Shown here: one piece after another, positions 17,767 to 29,948 of the stretch
Layout of the letters: each line of letters starts with the position of its first letter
Position numbering within the stretch: the first letter of the stretch is position 1
DNA from: Shinella sp. WSJ-2
Lineage (GTDB): Bacteria; Pseudomonadota; Alphaproteobacteria; Rhizobiales; Rhizobiaceae
Assembly: GCF_003432075.1 (NCBI RefSeq)
Contig: NZ_QWBU01000005.1
Coordinates: 300,526 to 364,525, forward strand
Direction of reading: 5' to 3'
DNA length: 64,000 bases
Position numbers and translations under genes: made by a program
The notes under the pieces: model-generated
What the model was told of the DNA's origin: nothing
The model's database searches: none
The model's input: the letters and a program-made list of their open reading frames with translations, nothing else

Positions 17767-18555
17767 ATGTCCAATTCCGACACCATTCTGTCGGCGCTTG
17801 CCGATGGCGTTCTCACCCTCACGCTGAACCGCCCCGACAAGCTCAACGCCTTCAACGACGAGATGCATCTTGCGCTGCGCGCCGGCTTCGAGCAGGCCCA
17901 TGCGGATGACGCCGTCCGTGCGGTGCTGCTGACCGGTTCCGGCCGCGGCTTCTGCGCGGGCCAGGATCTCGGCGACCGCGACCCGAAGAAGGGCGTGCCG
18001 GATCTCGGCCACACGATCGAGACCTTCTACAACCCGCTGCTGCGCCTGATCCGCAGCCTTGAAAAGCCTGTCATCTGCGCCGTCAACGGCGTGGCCGCCG
18101 GTGCGGGCGCCAACATCGCCTTCGCCTGCGATATCACGCTTGCCGCCCGCTCCGCCCGCTTCATCCAGGCCTTTGCAAAGATCGGCCTTGTTCCCGATTC
18201 CGGCGGCACCTGGAGCCTGCCGCGGCTGATCGGCGAGGCCCGCGCCAAGGCGCTGGCGCTGACGGCCGAACCGCTCGGCGCGGAAACCGCCGCCGACTGG
18301 GGCCTTATCTGGCGCGCCGTCGACGATGACAAGCTGATGGACGAGGCAAACGCGCTTGCCACCCGCCTCGCCGCCGGCCCGACGCGCGGCCTCGGCATGA
18401 CCAAGCGAGCCATCCAGGCCGCCGCCACCAATTCGCTGGATCAGCAGCTCGACCTCGAACGCGATGTTCAGCGCGAGGCCGGCCGCAGCGCCGACTATGC
18501 CGAGGGCGTCTCCGCCTTCCTCGAAAAGCGCAAGCCGGAGTTCAAGGGCAAATGA
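17767..18555 (+). CDS. paaG: Phenylacetyl-CoA pathway isomerase PaaG
   Basis: A 262-residue crotonase-family enzyme. PaaG isomerises ring-1,2-epoxyphenylacetyl-CoA to the oxepin form and later shifts a double bond in the linear product. The oxyanion-hole motifs are GRGFCAGQDLGDRDP and GVAAGAGANIAFACD, followed by KIGLVPDSGGTWSLPRLIG, a PaaG-like block. The start at 17767 follows an ideal GGGAGGAAAA site; earlier in-frame ATG 17716 lies in the operator region. Its stop overlaps the paaI start (ATGA). Confidence 0.92.
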   Translation: MSNSDTILSALADGVLTLTLNRPDKLNAFNDEMHLALRAGFEQAHADDAVRAVLLTGSGRGFCAGQDLGDRDPKKGVPDLGHTIETFYNPLLRLIRSLEKPVICAVNGVAAGAGANIAFACDITLAARSARFIQAFAKIGLVPDSGGTWSLPRLIGEARAKALALTAEPLGAETAADWGLIWRAVDDDKLMDEANALATRLAAGPTRGLGMTKRAIQAAATNSLDQQLDLERDVQREAGRSADYAEGVSAFLEKRKPEFKGK

Positions 18556-18992
18556 GCGCCGCAACCCTTTCCCCGCAAGCGCTGGCGGAAGCCTGCGCCA
18601 AGGCCATGTGGGACGACGACAACGCCACCCGCCATCTGGGCATGGAGGTAGCCTCCATCGCCCCCGGCGAGGCAACCATCGTCATGACCGTCTCCGAGAT
18701 CATGACCAACGGCCACGGCACCTGCCATGGCGGCTACATGTTTACACTGGCGGATTCGGCCTTCGCCTTCGCCTGCAACACCTACAACCAGCGCACGGTC
18801 GCGCAGCACTGTTCGGTGACGTTCCTCGCACCGGCCTTCAAGGGCGACAGGCTGACTGCCACGGCGCGCGAGGTATCGCGCCGCGGGCGCGGCGGCATCT
18901 ACGATATCCGCATCACCAATCAGGAGGGCGAGGCGATCGCGGAATTCCGCGGCCACTCGCGAACAGTCAAGGGCACGCATCTGCCGGAGTGA
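18552..18992 (+). CDS. paaI: Phenylacetyl-/hydroxyphenylacetyl-CoA thioesterase PaaI
   Basis: A 146-residue hotdog-fold thioesterase. The PaaI signature NGHGTCHGGYMFTLADSAFA, which includes the catalytic Asp in the LAD segment, is present, as is the CSVTFLAPAFKGDRL strand. PaaI rescues CoA from dead-end CoA esters of the pathway. It overlaps paaG by 4 bp and precedes paaK. Confidence 0.92.
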   Translation: MSAATLSPQALAEACAKAMWDDDNATRHLGMEVASIAPGEATIVMTVSEIMTNGHGTCHGGYMFTLADSAFAFACNTYNQRTVAQHCSVTFLAPAFKGDRLTATAREVSRRGRGGIYDIRITNQEGEAIAEFRGHSRTVKGTHLPE

Positions 18993-19037
18993 GCAGATCA
19001 TCCCCCATTCTTGCCCGTATTCTTGGAGGAGAATTTC

Positions 19038-20348
19038 ATGGAAGACCTGTCCCCCCGCCCCGGAGACCTCGAAGCGATCGAGACCGCCTCGCGCGATGAG
19101 ATTTCCGCGCTGCAGCTTCAGCGCATGAAGTGGTCGCTGACCCACGCCTACGAAAATTCTCCCTTCTACCGCAAGCGTTTCGACGAAGCGGGCGTGCACC
19201 CCTCGGACCTGAAGACGCTGTCCGATCTGGCAAAATTCCCCTTCACCACCAAGAAGGACCTGCGCGACACCTATCCCTTCGGCATGTTCGCCGTGCCGCG
19301 TGAAAAGCTCGCCCGCATCCACGCCTCCTCCGGTACCACGGGCAAGCCGACCGTCGTCGGTTACACTAAGAACGATATCGACACCTGGGCAACCGTCGTC
19401 GCCCGCTCCATCCGCGCTTCAGGCGGCCGCGCCGGTGATATCGTGCATGTCGCCTATGGTTACGGCCTGTTCACCGGCGGCCTCGGTGCCCATTATGGTG
19501 CGGAAAAGCTCGGCTGCACCGTCGTGCCGATCTCCGGCGGCATGACGGAGCGCCAGGTCACGCTGATGCAGGATTTCAGGCCGCGCATCATCATGGTGAC
19601 GCCGTCCTACATGCTCTCCATTCTCGACGAATTCCGCAAACACGGCATCGACCCGCGCGAAAGCTCGCTCGCCGTCGGCATCTTCGGCGCCGAGCCCTGG
19701 ACGAACGCCATGCGCGAGGAAATCGAGCAGGCCTTCGACATGCATGCCGTCGATATCTACGGTCTCTCCGAGGTCATGGGTCCCGGCGTCGCCAATGAAT
19801 GCGTCGAGACCAAGGATGGCCTGCACATCTGGGAAGACCATTTTTACCCTGAAATCATCCATCCCGAGACCGGCGAAGTGCTGCCGGACGGCGAGATCGG
19901 CGAGCTGGTCTTCACCACGCTCACCAAGGAAGGCCTGCCGATCATCCGCTACCGCACGCGCGACCTGACGCGGCTGCTGCCCGGCACCGCCCGTTCCATG
20001 CGCCGCATGGAAAAAGTCACCGGCCGCTCCGACGACATGATGATCCTGCGCGGCGTCAACGTCTTCCCGACGCAGATCGAGGAGCAGATCCTGAAATGCC
20101 GCGGCCTTGCCCCGCATTTCCAGATCGAGCTGACACGATCGGGCCGTATGGACAATATGACGGTTCATGTCGAATGTACCGTCGAGATGGCGGACGAGGG
20201 CGCCCGCGCCGGCTCGGCCAAGGAACTCGCACACCACATCAAGAGCATCGTCGGCGTCTCCACCAAGATCACCGTGCACGAGCCGGGCGGCGTCGCCCGC
20301 TCGGAGGGCAAGGCGAAACGGGTGGTCGATAATCGACCAAAAGAGTGA
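19038..20348 (+). CDS. paaK: Phenylacetate-CoA ligase PaaK
   Basis: A 436-residue AMP-forming ligase that makes phenylacetyl-CoA from phenylacetate, ATP and CoA. The adenylate motif SSGTTGKPTVVGYT, YGLSEVMGPG and the C-terminal hinge block KVTGRSDDMMILRGVNVFPTQIEE are characteristic of PaaK. The start at 19038 follows GGAGGAG; the frame could extend to 19011 but without a ribosome site. It is the committing step of the catabolon and is co-transcribed with paaG, paaI and paaR. Confidence 0.94.
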   Translation: MEDLSPRPGDLEAIETASRDEISALQLQRMKWSLTHAYENSPFYRKRFDEAGVHPSDLKTLSDLAKFPFTTKKDLRDTYPFGMFAVPREKLARIHASSGTTGKPTVVGYTKNDIDTWATVVARSIRASGGRAGDIVHVAYGYGLFTGGLGAHYGAEKLGCTVVPISGGMTERQVTLMQDFRPRIIMVTPSYMLSILDEFRKHGIDPRESSLAVGIFGAEPWTNAMREEIEQAFDMHAVDIYGLSEVMGPGVANECVETKDGLHIWEDHFYPEIIHPETGEVLPDGEIGELVFTTLTKEGLPIIRYRTRDLTRLLPGTARSMRRMEKVTGRSDDMMILRGVNVFPTQIEEQILKCRGLAPHFQIELTRSGRMDNMTVHVECTVEMADEGARAGSAKELAHHIKSIVGVSTKITVHEPGGVARSEGKAKRVVDNRPKE

Positions 20349-20444
20349 AACGCCGGGATAGCCCGGCACCGGCTTGACTGTGTATAGGGAGGGCGGCCGC
20401 CCTCCCGACGCGGTCCTTGAGCCGGAATAAGCAGAGCAGGAACC

Positions 20445-21041
20445 ATGGCACGCACGCGCGCAGTCGATTTCGAGGAAAAACAGCGTGGCATTCTCTCCAG
20501 CGCCGCGGCGGTCTTCGCCGAAATGGGCATGGAGAAGGCGTCCATGTCGCAGATCGCCTCGCACAGCAATGTCTCGAAGGCCCTGCTCTACCACTACTAT
20601 CCGAGCAAGGACGCGCTGATCTTCGACATCGTGCGCACGCATCTGACGGAACTGGCCAATGCCATCGAGACGGCCGACCAGCCGGATGTCGCCCCGCAGG
20701 CGCGCCTGCGCCTGCTGGTGAAAGCGGTTCTCGCGAATTACGAAGGCCGCGACAACGAGCACAAGGTACAGCTCAACGGCACCAGCGCGCTCTCGCCCGA
20801 ACAGCTCTCGGAGTTGCAGGCGATCGAGCGACAGATCGTCAAGCGCTTCTCCGGCGTGATCCGCGACATCAATCCCGACCTCAATAAGGACCGCCCGCTC
20901 TTGATGCCCGTCACCATGTCGCTCTTCGGCATGATGAACTGGGTCTATATGTGGTTCCGCCCGAACGGGCCGGTGACGAGGGACGAATATGCCGACATCG
21001 CGACGACGCTGATCCTCGAAGGCGTCAAGGCCGTAACCTGA
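20445..21041 (+). CDS. paaR: TetR-family regulator PaaR
   Basis: A 198-residue TetR repressor. The N-terminal helix-turn-helix is at about residues 15-60 (FAEMGMEKASMSQIASHSNVSKALLYHYYPSKDALIF), and the C-terminal domain is a ligand-binding helical bundle. Its place as last gene after paaG-paaI-paaK and the two matching palindromes near paaG/paaN and paaJ support it as the local repressor, with phenylacetyl-CoA the expected inducer for PaaR proteins. The 96-bp gap after paaK holds a weak GC hairpin only. Confidence 0.85.
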   Translation: MARTRAVDFEEKQRGILSSAAAVFAEMGMEKASMSQIASHSNVSKALLYHYYPSKDALIFDIVRTHLTELANAIETADQPDVAPQARLRLLVKAVLANYEGRDNEHKVQLNGTSALSPEQLSELQAIERQIVKRFSGVIRDINPDLNKDRPLLMPVTMSLFGMMNWVYMWFRPNGPVTRDEYADIATTLILEGVKAVT

Positions 21042-21053
21042 GGCTTACACATT

Positions 21054-21302
21054 CTAATTGACACGTGTCGGCCGCAACAGTGTACGTTCCGTCACCGGGC
21101 AGCCTCCCTCGATCTTTGTCCAGGACGAGACATTGAGCTTCATCTCGCAACGCGCGAGATAAGAGCCACCATCGACCCTCAGGCAGGAGGTCTGCCCGAG
21201 TTCGAACATGACGCCGCGATTTCGGCATTTGCAGTTGTGGGCATCCGCCACCGTGGCGGTCAGGGCCAAGGCCAGACCCAATAAGAGCGCTCCAAGATGC
21301 AT
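21054..21302 (-). CDS. Small secreted cysteine-containing protein of unknown function
   Basis: An 82-residue protein with a signal peptide (MHLGALLLGLALALTATVADA) and a short mature part with five cysteines (HNCKCRNRG, GQTSC, ARCEM, EGGCP). This fits a small disulfide-stabilised periplasmic or secreted protein. The start at 21302 is preferred over 21338 because it opens the signal peptide. It is convergent with paaR, 12 bp apart. No function can be assigned. Confidence 0.65.
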   Translation of the reverse strand: MHLGALLLGLALALTATVADAHNCKCRNRGVMFELGQTSCLRVDGGSYLARCEMKLNVSSWTKIEGGCPVTERTLLRPTRVN

Positions 21303-21406
21303 GATCGATGCCTCCGGACGAAGGTGAATAGAGTACACCTCGCAGAAGGCATCGTCAAAGTAGCTGCCAAGCGTACGGCGACAAGCCGGGCACCGCGCTG
21401 GAACGC

Positions 21407-21907
21407 TTACGCGCCGTCCTTCTCCACATCCTTGCCCGTCGCGGCAACCGACTCCAACCGCTCGGCAAACTCCCGTCGCAGCGTGCGGCGCAGTTCGGCC
21501 GCCTTGTAGCGCCTGACATCCACGGCGTCCTTCGGCTGCAGTTCCGGCACACGCACCGGCTTTCCCGCATCGTCCACGGCGACCATGGTGAAGTAGCAGG
21601 AATTGGTGTGCCGGCGCCCGCCGGAGCGGATGTTTTCCGCCTCGACGCGGATGCCGATCTCCATGGAGGTGCGGCCGGTGTGATTGACGGAAGCGCGGAA
21701 GGTGACGAGCTCGCCGACATGGATCGGCTCCTTGAACATCACCTGATCGACCGACAGCGTCACGGCATATTGCTGCGAATAGCGCGAGGCGCAGGAGAAG
21801 GCGACACGGTCGAGCAGGTTGAGCAGCGCGCCGCCGTGAACCTTTCCGGAAAAATTCGCCATGTCAGGCGTCATCAGAACGGTCATTTCCAGGCGGCGCG
21901 GGTCCAT
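21407..21907 (-). CDS. Acyl-CoA thioesterase, YciA/BACH-type hotdog protein
   Basis: A 166-residue hotdog thioesterase with the YciA-type motif MANFSGKVHGGALLNLLDRVAF and VTLSVDQVMFKEPIHVGELV. It lies 4 bp after paaZ and is the last gene of the paaJ-to-paaZ operon. It probably hydrolyses stalled acyl- or arylacetyl-CoA intermediates, complementing PaaI. The exact substrate is unknown. Confidence 0.82.
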   Translation of the reverse strand: MDPRRLEMTVLMTPDMANFSGKVHGGALLNLLDRVAFSCASRYSQQYAVTLSVDQVMFKEPIHVGELVTFRASVNHTGRTSMEIGIRVEAENIRSGGRRHTNSCYFTMVAVDDAGKPVRVPELQPKDAVDVRRYKAAELRRTLRREFAERLESVAATGKDVEKDGA

Positions 21908-21911
21908 TCGG

Positions 21912-23969
<2,058 letters not shown>

Positions 23970-23981
23970 CTTATCGTCCTT

Positions 23982-24737
23982 TCAATTCAGGCCAAGCGCG
24001 GAAAGCTGCGCATCGACCTCGGCCCGCCATTCGGCAAGCAGGGTCTCGTTTTGCGTGTGCCGGAGCCCAAAGCGCGATAGCGTCTCGAAACGGGCCGAGC
24101 CGGAATGGCCGAAGCTCACGGCAACGCGCGGATACCAATAGGCAACCGAGGCCTTCGCCCTGGCACGGCCTTCCGCATCATCGACGATCTGCACGAGGCC
24201 GGCGAGACCGAGTTCGGCGTGGCGCGTCTCGCGCGGCAGGATGGCGCGGAAAACCTCGGCGAGCGGCTGGTAGGAGACACGCGATAGCTCCTTGAGCTGT
24301 ACGACGCTTGCCCGGCCCATCAGCACGTTCATGACGACAGCATCCACCCAGCCCTCCAGCGGATAGTGGAAGACGGAAAGGCGCATATCGCCGCCCTGCC
24401 GCGCCGCGCCGATATCGGCCGCACGGGTCAGCCGCTCGGCCCACGGATGATGCACGGCGTAGCGGCCGCCATCCGCACCGAACGTCTCCATGACCTGCAA
24501 CACCTTGCCGGCATGGTCGGCTTTTTCCAGCACGATGCGGGCGGCGGAGATGCGTTCCTGAATGCCCGGCGCATCGTTGATCGTATCGGCAAAACCGGCG
24601 GAACCGGCGAGCTCGCTGTCGACGAAGCTCGCCATCAGGCGCAGCAACTCTCCACGGTAGCGCGGCGGCACATTGGCGGGAGACGAGAGAACGCCGCCCT
24701 GGGCGAGATAATCCTCGATCGGCATCGTATCGGACAT
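23982..24737 (-). CDS. PaaA/PaaC-family ferritin-like protein, third paralogue in the cluster
   Basis: A 251-residue protein of the phenylacetic acid catabolic (PaaA_PaaC) ferritin-like family, distinct from PaaA and PaaC encoded upstream. By eye it aligns with PaaA: VDSELAG (Glu42) with PaaA HSEIVG (Glu61), ILPRETRHAELG (Glu170, His173) with [12 protein letters not shown] (Glu174, His177), and EKADHAGKV with DEAGHGLYL. In this last helix PaaA Glu91 is replaced by Lys72, while the His is kept (His75). One probable iron-ligand position is therefore lost. It sits between paaE and paaZ in the operon. It could be a structural or accessory subunit or act on another CoA ester. Confidence 0.75.
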   Translation of the reverse strand: MSDTMPIEDYLAQGGVLSSPANVPPRYRGELLRLMASFVDSELAGSAGFADTINDAPGIQERISAARIVLEKADHAGKVLQVMETFGADGGRYAVHHPWAERLTRAADIGAARQGGDMRLSVFHYPLEGWVDAVVMNVLMGRASVVQLKELSRVSYQPLAEVFRAILPRETRHAELGLAGLVQIVDDAEGRARAKASVAYWYPRVAVSFGHSGSARFETLSRFGLRHTQNETLLAEWRAEVDAQLSALGLN

Positions 24738-24748
24738 GGCGTATCCCC

Positions 24749-25825
<1,077 letters not shown>

Positions 25826-25840
25826 GCGCGGGCCCTCTCC

Positions 25841-25946
25841 CTAGAGCATTTCCAGCCGAAGCAGCACCGCTTCGGCGTCGGACAATGCGGTAAAACAAGA
25901 AACCAGAGCGTGTCAGGCGAACCGGGTTTGCCGGACACGCTCTTGG
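25841..25946. repeat. Rhizobial-type palindromic intergenic repeat inside the paa operon
   Basis: It fills the gap between paaD and paaE. It contains the box AGAGCATTTCCAGCCGAAGC (25843-25862), which recurs inverted at 47930-47948, a small hairpin CCGAAGC/GCTTCGG, and a long hairpin with arms AGAGCGTGTC (25905-25914) and GACACGCTCT (25934-25943). The pattern resembles the RIME-type repeats of Rhizobiaceae; the class name is from general knowledge, not from a search. Confidence 0.75.
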
Positions 25947-26471
25947 TCAGATGCACTTGAAGTAGTCGAACGGTTCCAGACAGTCGGTGCAGCGATAGCT
26001 CGCCTTGCAGGGCGTCGAGCCGAACTGGCTGATCTTCTCGGTATTCACGGATCCGCAGCGCGGACAGGCGATCGTCAGGTTCGAGCGGCCGGAGAGCCGG
26101 TCGATGCGCTTCATCAGGATGCCGTCGGCCGCCGTACCGTCGATCGGCGGGGCGGTGCCGTAGGCCTTTAGCTTTTCCCGGCCCTCGGCGCTGATCCAGT
26201 CCGTCGTCCAGGCGGGCGAGAGCCGGCGTTCCAGCCGCACCTTGTCGAGGCCCTTTTCGGTGAGCGCCGTCTCGATATCGAGATTGATGATCGTGGTGGC
26301 GGGACAGCCCGAATAGGTCGGCGTCACCGTCACCACCAGCGTGTCGTCCCGCCATTCCACATCCCGGATGATGCCGAGATCGGTCAGCGAGATGACCGGG
26401 ATTTCCGGATCCGGCACCTGGGCCAGCCAGTGCCAGACCTCATCCAGCGAGGGGCGGAGTGCCGGTTCCAT
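25947..26471 (-). CDS. paaD: Phenylacetyl-CoA epoxidase maturation protein PaaD
   Basis: A 174-residue protein with an N-terminal MIP18/DUF59 Fe-S assembly domain (DPEIPVISLTDLGIIRDV; VTPTYSGCPATTII) and a C-terminal zinc-ribbon-like pair of Cys motifs (CPRCGS, CTDC). PaaD is needed for active epoxidase in other bacteria, presumably for Fe-S cluster or di-iron maturation. It lies 9 bp after paaC. Some species name this gene paaJ. Confidence 0.92.
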   Translation of the reverse strand: MEPALRPSLDEVWHWLAQVPDPEIPVISLTDLGIIRDVEWRDDTLVVTVTPTYSGCPATTIINLDIETALTEKGLDKVRLERRLSPAWTTDWISAEGREKLKAYGTAPPIDGTAADGILMKRIDRLSGRSNLTIACPRCGSVNTEKISQFGSTPCKASYRCTDCLEPFDYFKCI

Positions 26472-26480
26472 GGCCGCCGC

Positions 26481-27239
26481 CTACCAAGTTGCGCCCGGAT
26501 AGGCGCGCTGCAGGAACTGCATCTCGGTCAGGATGAAGCCGAGATGTTCCGTATGCACGCCGCGCCGGCCGCCCTTGTGCATATAGCCATCGGCGGGTTT
26601 CTTCAGCGTGCCCTCGGTCAGTGCCTCGGCGACAATCTCGTCCCAGCCGGCCTTGAGGCTTTCGGGTGCGGGAATAATGCCCTCTCCGACGAGTTCGGCA
26701 TCCAGCGCATCGCTCATGAACATCTCGCCGGTGAAGGGCCAGAGTTCGTCCAGCGCCTCCTGCATGCGGCGGTGGCTTTCCGCCGTGCCGTCGCCGAGGC
26801 GGATGACGAGATCGCGGCTGCGGTCGAGATGGTAGGAGACCTCCTTGAACGCCTTTTCCGCGATCTCGGCGATGCGGGTGTCGGAAGACCCCTTCAGCGC
26901 TTTCAAGAGCAGATAATGCCAGGCGTCGAACAGGAATTGCCTCATCAGCGTCTTGCCGAAATCGCCGTTCGGGCGCTCGACGAGCAGGATGTTGCGGAAT
27001 TCGTAACCGTCGCGCAGATACGCGAGGTCATCGGCGGAACGGCCCTTGCCTTCCACCTCGCCGGCGAGGCCGAGCCAGAGTTGCGTCTGGCCGATCAGGT
27101 CGAGCGCGGTGTTGGCGAGCGCGATATCCTCCTCCAGCGCGGGCGAGTGCCCGCACCATTCGGAAACGCGATGGCCGAGGATCAGCGTGTTGTCGCCGAT
27201 GCGCAGCAGGAATTCGAGAAGCGCCGCGCCCGCCATCAC
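26481..27239 (-). CDS. paaC: Phenylacetyl-CoA epoxidase structural subunit PaaC
   Basis: A 252-residue ferritin-like subunit that forms the catalytic heterodimer with PaaA and lacks the active di-iron site in characterised enzymes. Typical PaaC blocks are LRIGDNTLILGHRVSEWCGHSP, KEVSYHLDRSRDLVIRLGDGT and GGRRGVHTEHLGFILTEMQFLQRAYPGATW in short pieces at the C-terminus. It overlaps paaB by 4 bp. Confidence 0.93.
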   Translation of the reverse strand: MMAGAALLEFLLRIGDNTLILGHRVSEWCGHSPALEEDIALANTALDLIGQTQLWLGLAGEVEGKGRSADDLAYLRDGYEFRNILLVERPNGDFGKTLMRQFLFDAWHYLLLKALKGSSDTRIAEIAEKAFKEVSYHLDRSRDLVIRLGDGTAESHRRMQEALDELWPFTGEMFMSDALDAELVGEGIIPAPESLKAGWDEIVAEALTEGTLKKPADGYMHKGGRRGVHTEHLGFILTEMQFLQRAYPGATW

Positions 27240-27520
27240 ATATGCCCCACTTCATCCGGAATGTCGAAGAAGGTCGGATGACGATAGACCTTGGAATTCG
27301 ACGGATCGAAGAGCGGGCCCTTTTCCGACGGGGCGCTGGCGGTAATGTCGGAGGATTTCACCACCCAGATGCTGACGCCCTCGTTGCGGCGAGTATAGAC
27401 GTCGCGGGCATTGTTGACGGCCATCTCGGCATCGGGCGCGTGCAGGCTTCCAACATGGCGGTGGTTAAGGCCGTGCTGGCCCCGGATGAAGACTTCCCAA
27501 AGCGGCCATTCGCTGGACAT
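27236..27520 (-). CDS. paaB: Phenylacetyl-CoA epoxidase subunit PaaB
   Basis: A 94-residue small subunit with the family features WEVFIRGQHGLNHRHVGSLH and DAEMAVNNARDVYTRR. PaaB bridges PaaAC dimers in the epoxidase. It lies between paaA (12 bp) and paaC (4-bp overlap). Confidence 0.94.
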   Translation of the reverse strand: MSSEWPLWEVFIRGQHGLNHRHVGSLHAPDAEMAVNNARDVYTRRNEGVSIWVVKSSDITASAPSEKGPLFDPSNSKVYRHPTFFDIPDEVGHM

Positions 27521-27532
27521 GTTCTCTCTCCC

Positions 27533-28537
27533 TTACTCAGCGGCGATCTTGGCGGCGGCGCGGCGGTCGGCGGCCTTTTCGGCATGGGCCGTCAGGCCGT
27601 CGCGGAACCAGGCGCCGTCATTCCAGGCCTTCTTGCGGGCGTCGAGGCGCTCGGCATTGCACGGGCCGTTGCCGGCGATCACGTTGAAGAACTCTTCCCA
27701 GTCCGGCTCGCCGAAATCGTGGCCGCCCTTTTCCTCGTTCCACTTCAGGTCCGGGTCGGGAATGGTGAGGCCGAGATATTTCGCCTGCGGCACCGTCTGG
27801 TCGACGAATTTCTGGCGCAGTTCGTCGTTGGAGTTCTGCTTGATCTTCCAGGCCATGGACTGGGCCGAATGCACGGAAGCGTCGTCCGAGGGGCCGAACA
27901 TCATCAGCGACGGCCACCACCAGCGGTTCAGCGCATCCTGCACCATGGCTTTCTGGGCCGGTGTGCCCTTCACCATGCGCATCAGGGCGTCATAGCCCTG
28001 ACGCTGGTGAAAACTTTCTTCCTTGCAGATGCGCACCATGGCCCGCGCATAGGGGCCGTAGGAACAGCGCTGCAGCGGCACCTGGTTCATGATCGCCGCG
28101 CCATCGACCAACCAGCCGATCGCGCCGATATCGGCCCAGGTCAGTGTGGGATAGTTGAAGATCGAGGAATACTTCGCCTTGCCGGAATGCAGTTGCTCGT
28201 ACATCTGGTCGCGGCTGATGCCGAGCGTTTCGGCAGCGCAGTAGAGATAGAGGCCGTGGCCCGCCTCGTCCTGCACCTTGGCGAGCAGGATCGCCTTGCG
28301 CTCCAACGTCGGCGCGCGGGTGATCCAGTTGCCCTCGGGCAGCTGTCCGACGATTTCCGAATGGGCGTGCTGGCTGATCTGGCGTACCAGCGTCTTGCGG
28401 TAGCCCTCGGGCATCCATTCCTTCGGCTCGATCTTCTGGCCGGCATCGATGCGCTCCTGGAAGGCGCGCTCCTGCGGCTCCATCTCGTCGAGGGACCGGA
28501 CGCGGGCGGCATCGGTCTTCACCATCTGGGCATACAT
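27533..28537 (-). CDS. paaA: Phenylacetyl-CoA epoxidase catalytic subunit PaaA
   Basis: A 334-residue di-iron oxygenase subunit that forms ring-1,2-epoxyphenylacetyl-CoA. The ferritin-like iron ligands appear intact: Glu61 (HSEIVG), Glu91 and His94 (DEAGHG), Glu174 and His177 (EESFHQRQG). The start at 28537 follows GGAGGAAAG; a longer frame to 28624 would run into paaJ. It is the second gene of the paaJ operon, 22 bp after paaJ. Confidence 0.95.
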   Translation of the reverse strand: MYAQMVKTDAARVRSLDEMEPQERAFQERIDAGQKIEPKEWMPEGYRKTLVRQISQHAHSEIVGQLPEGNWITRAPTLERKAILLAKVQDEAGHGLYLYCAAETLGISRDQMYEQLHSGKAKYSSIFNYPTLTWADIGAIGWLVDGAAIMNQVPLQRCSYGPYARAMVRICKEESFHQRQGYDALMRMVKGTPAQKAMVQDALNRWWWPSLMMFGPSDDASVHSAQSMAWKIKQNSNDELRQKFVDQTVPQAKYLGLTIPDPDLKWNEEKGGHDFGEPDWEEFFNVIAGNGPCNAERLDARKKAWNDGAWFRDGLTAHAEKAADRRAAAKIAAE

Positions 28538-28559
28538 GGTCTTTCCTCCGGTTTGCGCG

Positions 28560-29765
28560 TCAGACGCGTTCGAGAATGATGGCGATACCCTGGCCAACGC
28601 CGATGCACATGGTGCACAGTGCATAACGTCCGCCCTGGCGCTGGAGCTGGTAGGCAGCGGTGGTGACGAGCCTCGCGCCGCTCATGCCGAGCGGGTGTCC
28701 AATGGCGATGGCACCACCATTCGGGTTCACATGCGCGGCATCGTCCGGCAGGCCGAGATCACGCAGCACGGCGAGCGCCTGCGAGGCGAAGGCCTCGTTG
28801 AGTTCGATGACGTCCATCTGGTCGAGCGTGAGACCGGCACGCTTCAGCACCCGGCGCACCGCCGGTGCGGGGCCGAAGCCCATAATGCGCGGTTCAAGCC
28901 CCGCCGCCGCCATGGCGACGACTCGCGCCTTCGGCGTCAGGCCTTGCGCCTTCGCGACCGCTTCGCTGGCGATGATGAGTGCGGCCGCACCGTCATTGAC
29001 GCCGGACGCATTGCCGGCCGTGACAGAGAGATCCGGGCCGTTGACACCCTTCAGCCTGGCAAGCTGTTCGGCCGTTGTGCCGAGGCGGGGATGCTCGTCC
29101 GTATCAATGACAAGCGGATCGCCCTTCTTCTGCGGTAGGGAGACGGGCACGATCTCGTCGGCGAAGACGCCGGCTGCATGCGCGGCCGCCCAGCGGGCCT
29201 GGCTGCGCGCGGCAAAGGCGTCCTGATCCTCGCGGCTGATGGCGAAATCGGCGGCGACATTGTCGGCCGTCTCCGGCATGGAATCGACGCCGAACACCTT
29301 CTTCATCTTCGGATTGACGAAGCGCCAGCCGATCGTGGTGTCATAAACGGCATTGGCCCGCGAGAAGGCGCTTTCGGCCTTGGGCATGACGAAGGGCGCA
29401 CGGCTCATGCTTTCCACGCCGCCGGCGATGACGAAATCGCAGTCACCGGCACGGATGGCACGTGCCGCCATGCCGACGGCATCCATGCCGGAACCACAGA
29501 GGCGGTTGACGGTGGTGGCGGGAATGGAAACGGGAAGGCCGGACAAGAGCACGGCCATGCGGCCGACATTGCGGTTATCCTCGCCGGCCTGGTTGGCACA
29601 GCCATAAATGAGGTCATCCACCGTCGACCAGTCGACGCCGGGGTTGCGCGCCATCAGGCCGGCAAGCGGCAGGGCGGCAAGATCATCGGCGCGCACCGAC
29701 GACAGCAGCCCGCCATAGCGGCCGATGGGTGTGCGGACAGCATCGCAGATAAAGGCTTCGGACAC
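28560..29765 (-). CDS. paaJ: 3-oxoadipyl-CoA / 3-oxo-5,6-dehydrosuberyl-CoA thiolase PaaJ
   Basis: A 401-residue thiolase. The nucleophile is Cys90 (NRLCGSGMD), the His of [11 protein letters not shown] and the second Cys of [10 protein letters not shown] are present, and the length matches PcaF/PaaJ proteins. In this operon it performs the two thiolytic steps of phenylacetate breakdown, giving acetyl-CoA and succinyl-CoA. It could also serve the beta-ketoadipate pathway. It is the first gene of the epoxidase operon, with a PaaR-type operator 48 bp upstream of its start. Confidence 0.9.
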   Translation of the reverse strand: MSEAFICDAVRTPIGRYGGLLSSVRADDLAALPLAGLMARNPGVDWSTVDDLIYGCANQAGEDNRNVGRMAVLLSGLPVSIPATTVNRLCGSGMDAVGMAARAIRAGDCDFVIAGGVESMSRAPFVMPKAESAFSRANAVYDTTIGWRFVNPKMKKVFGVDSMPETADNVAADFAISREDQDAFAARSQARWAAAHAAGVFADEIVPVSLPQKKGDPLVIDTDEHPRLGTTAEQLARLKGVNGPDLSVTAGNASGVNDGAAALIIASEAVAKAQGLTPKARVVAMAAAGLEPRIMGFGPAPAVRRVLKRAGLTLDQMDVIELNEAFASQALAVLRDLGLPDDAAHVNPNGGAIAIGHPLGMSGARLVTTAAYQLQRQGGRYALCTMCIGVGQGIAIILERV

Positions 29766-29812
29766 GCGGCTTCCTCCCTAGCATCCAGGCCGGTTTCCCT
29801 TTCCTCGAAAGA

Positions 29813-29833
29813 TTAACCGACCGATCGGTTACT
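29813..29833. promoter_or_regulatory. Putative PaaR (TetR) operator upstream of paaJ
   Basis: TAACCGACCGATCGGTTAC, containing the perfect palindrome ACCGATCGGT, matches the palindrome at 17697-17717 at nearly every position. It lies 48 bp before the paaJ start codon, where a repressor would block the promoter of the nine-gene epoxidase/paaZ operon. Confidence 0.72.
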
Positions 29834-29948
29834 TATTTATCAGCAGACACATCACAAATCAATGGCAATTTTCATATTTTCTGTGACACTTTATCCCGAC
29901 AGTTCGTATCATAGCACAGAGACCGGTTTTTTCCCGCAAATTGTGCGT

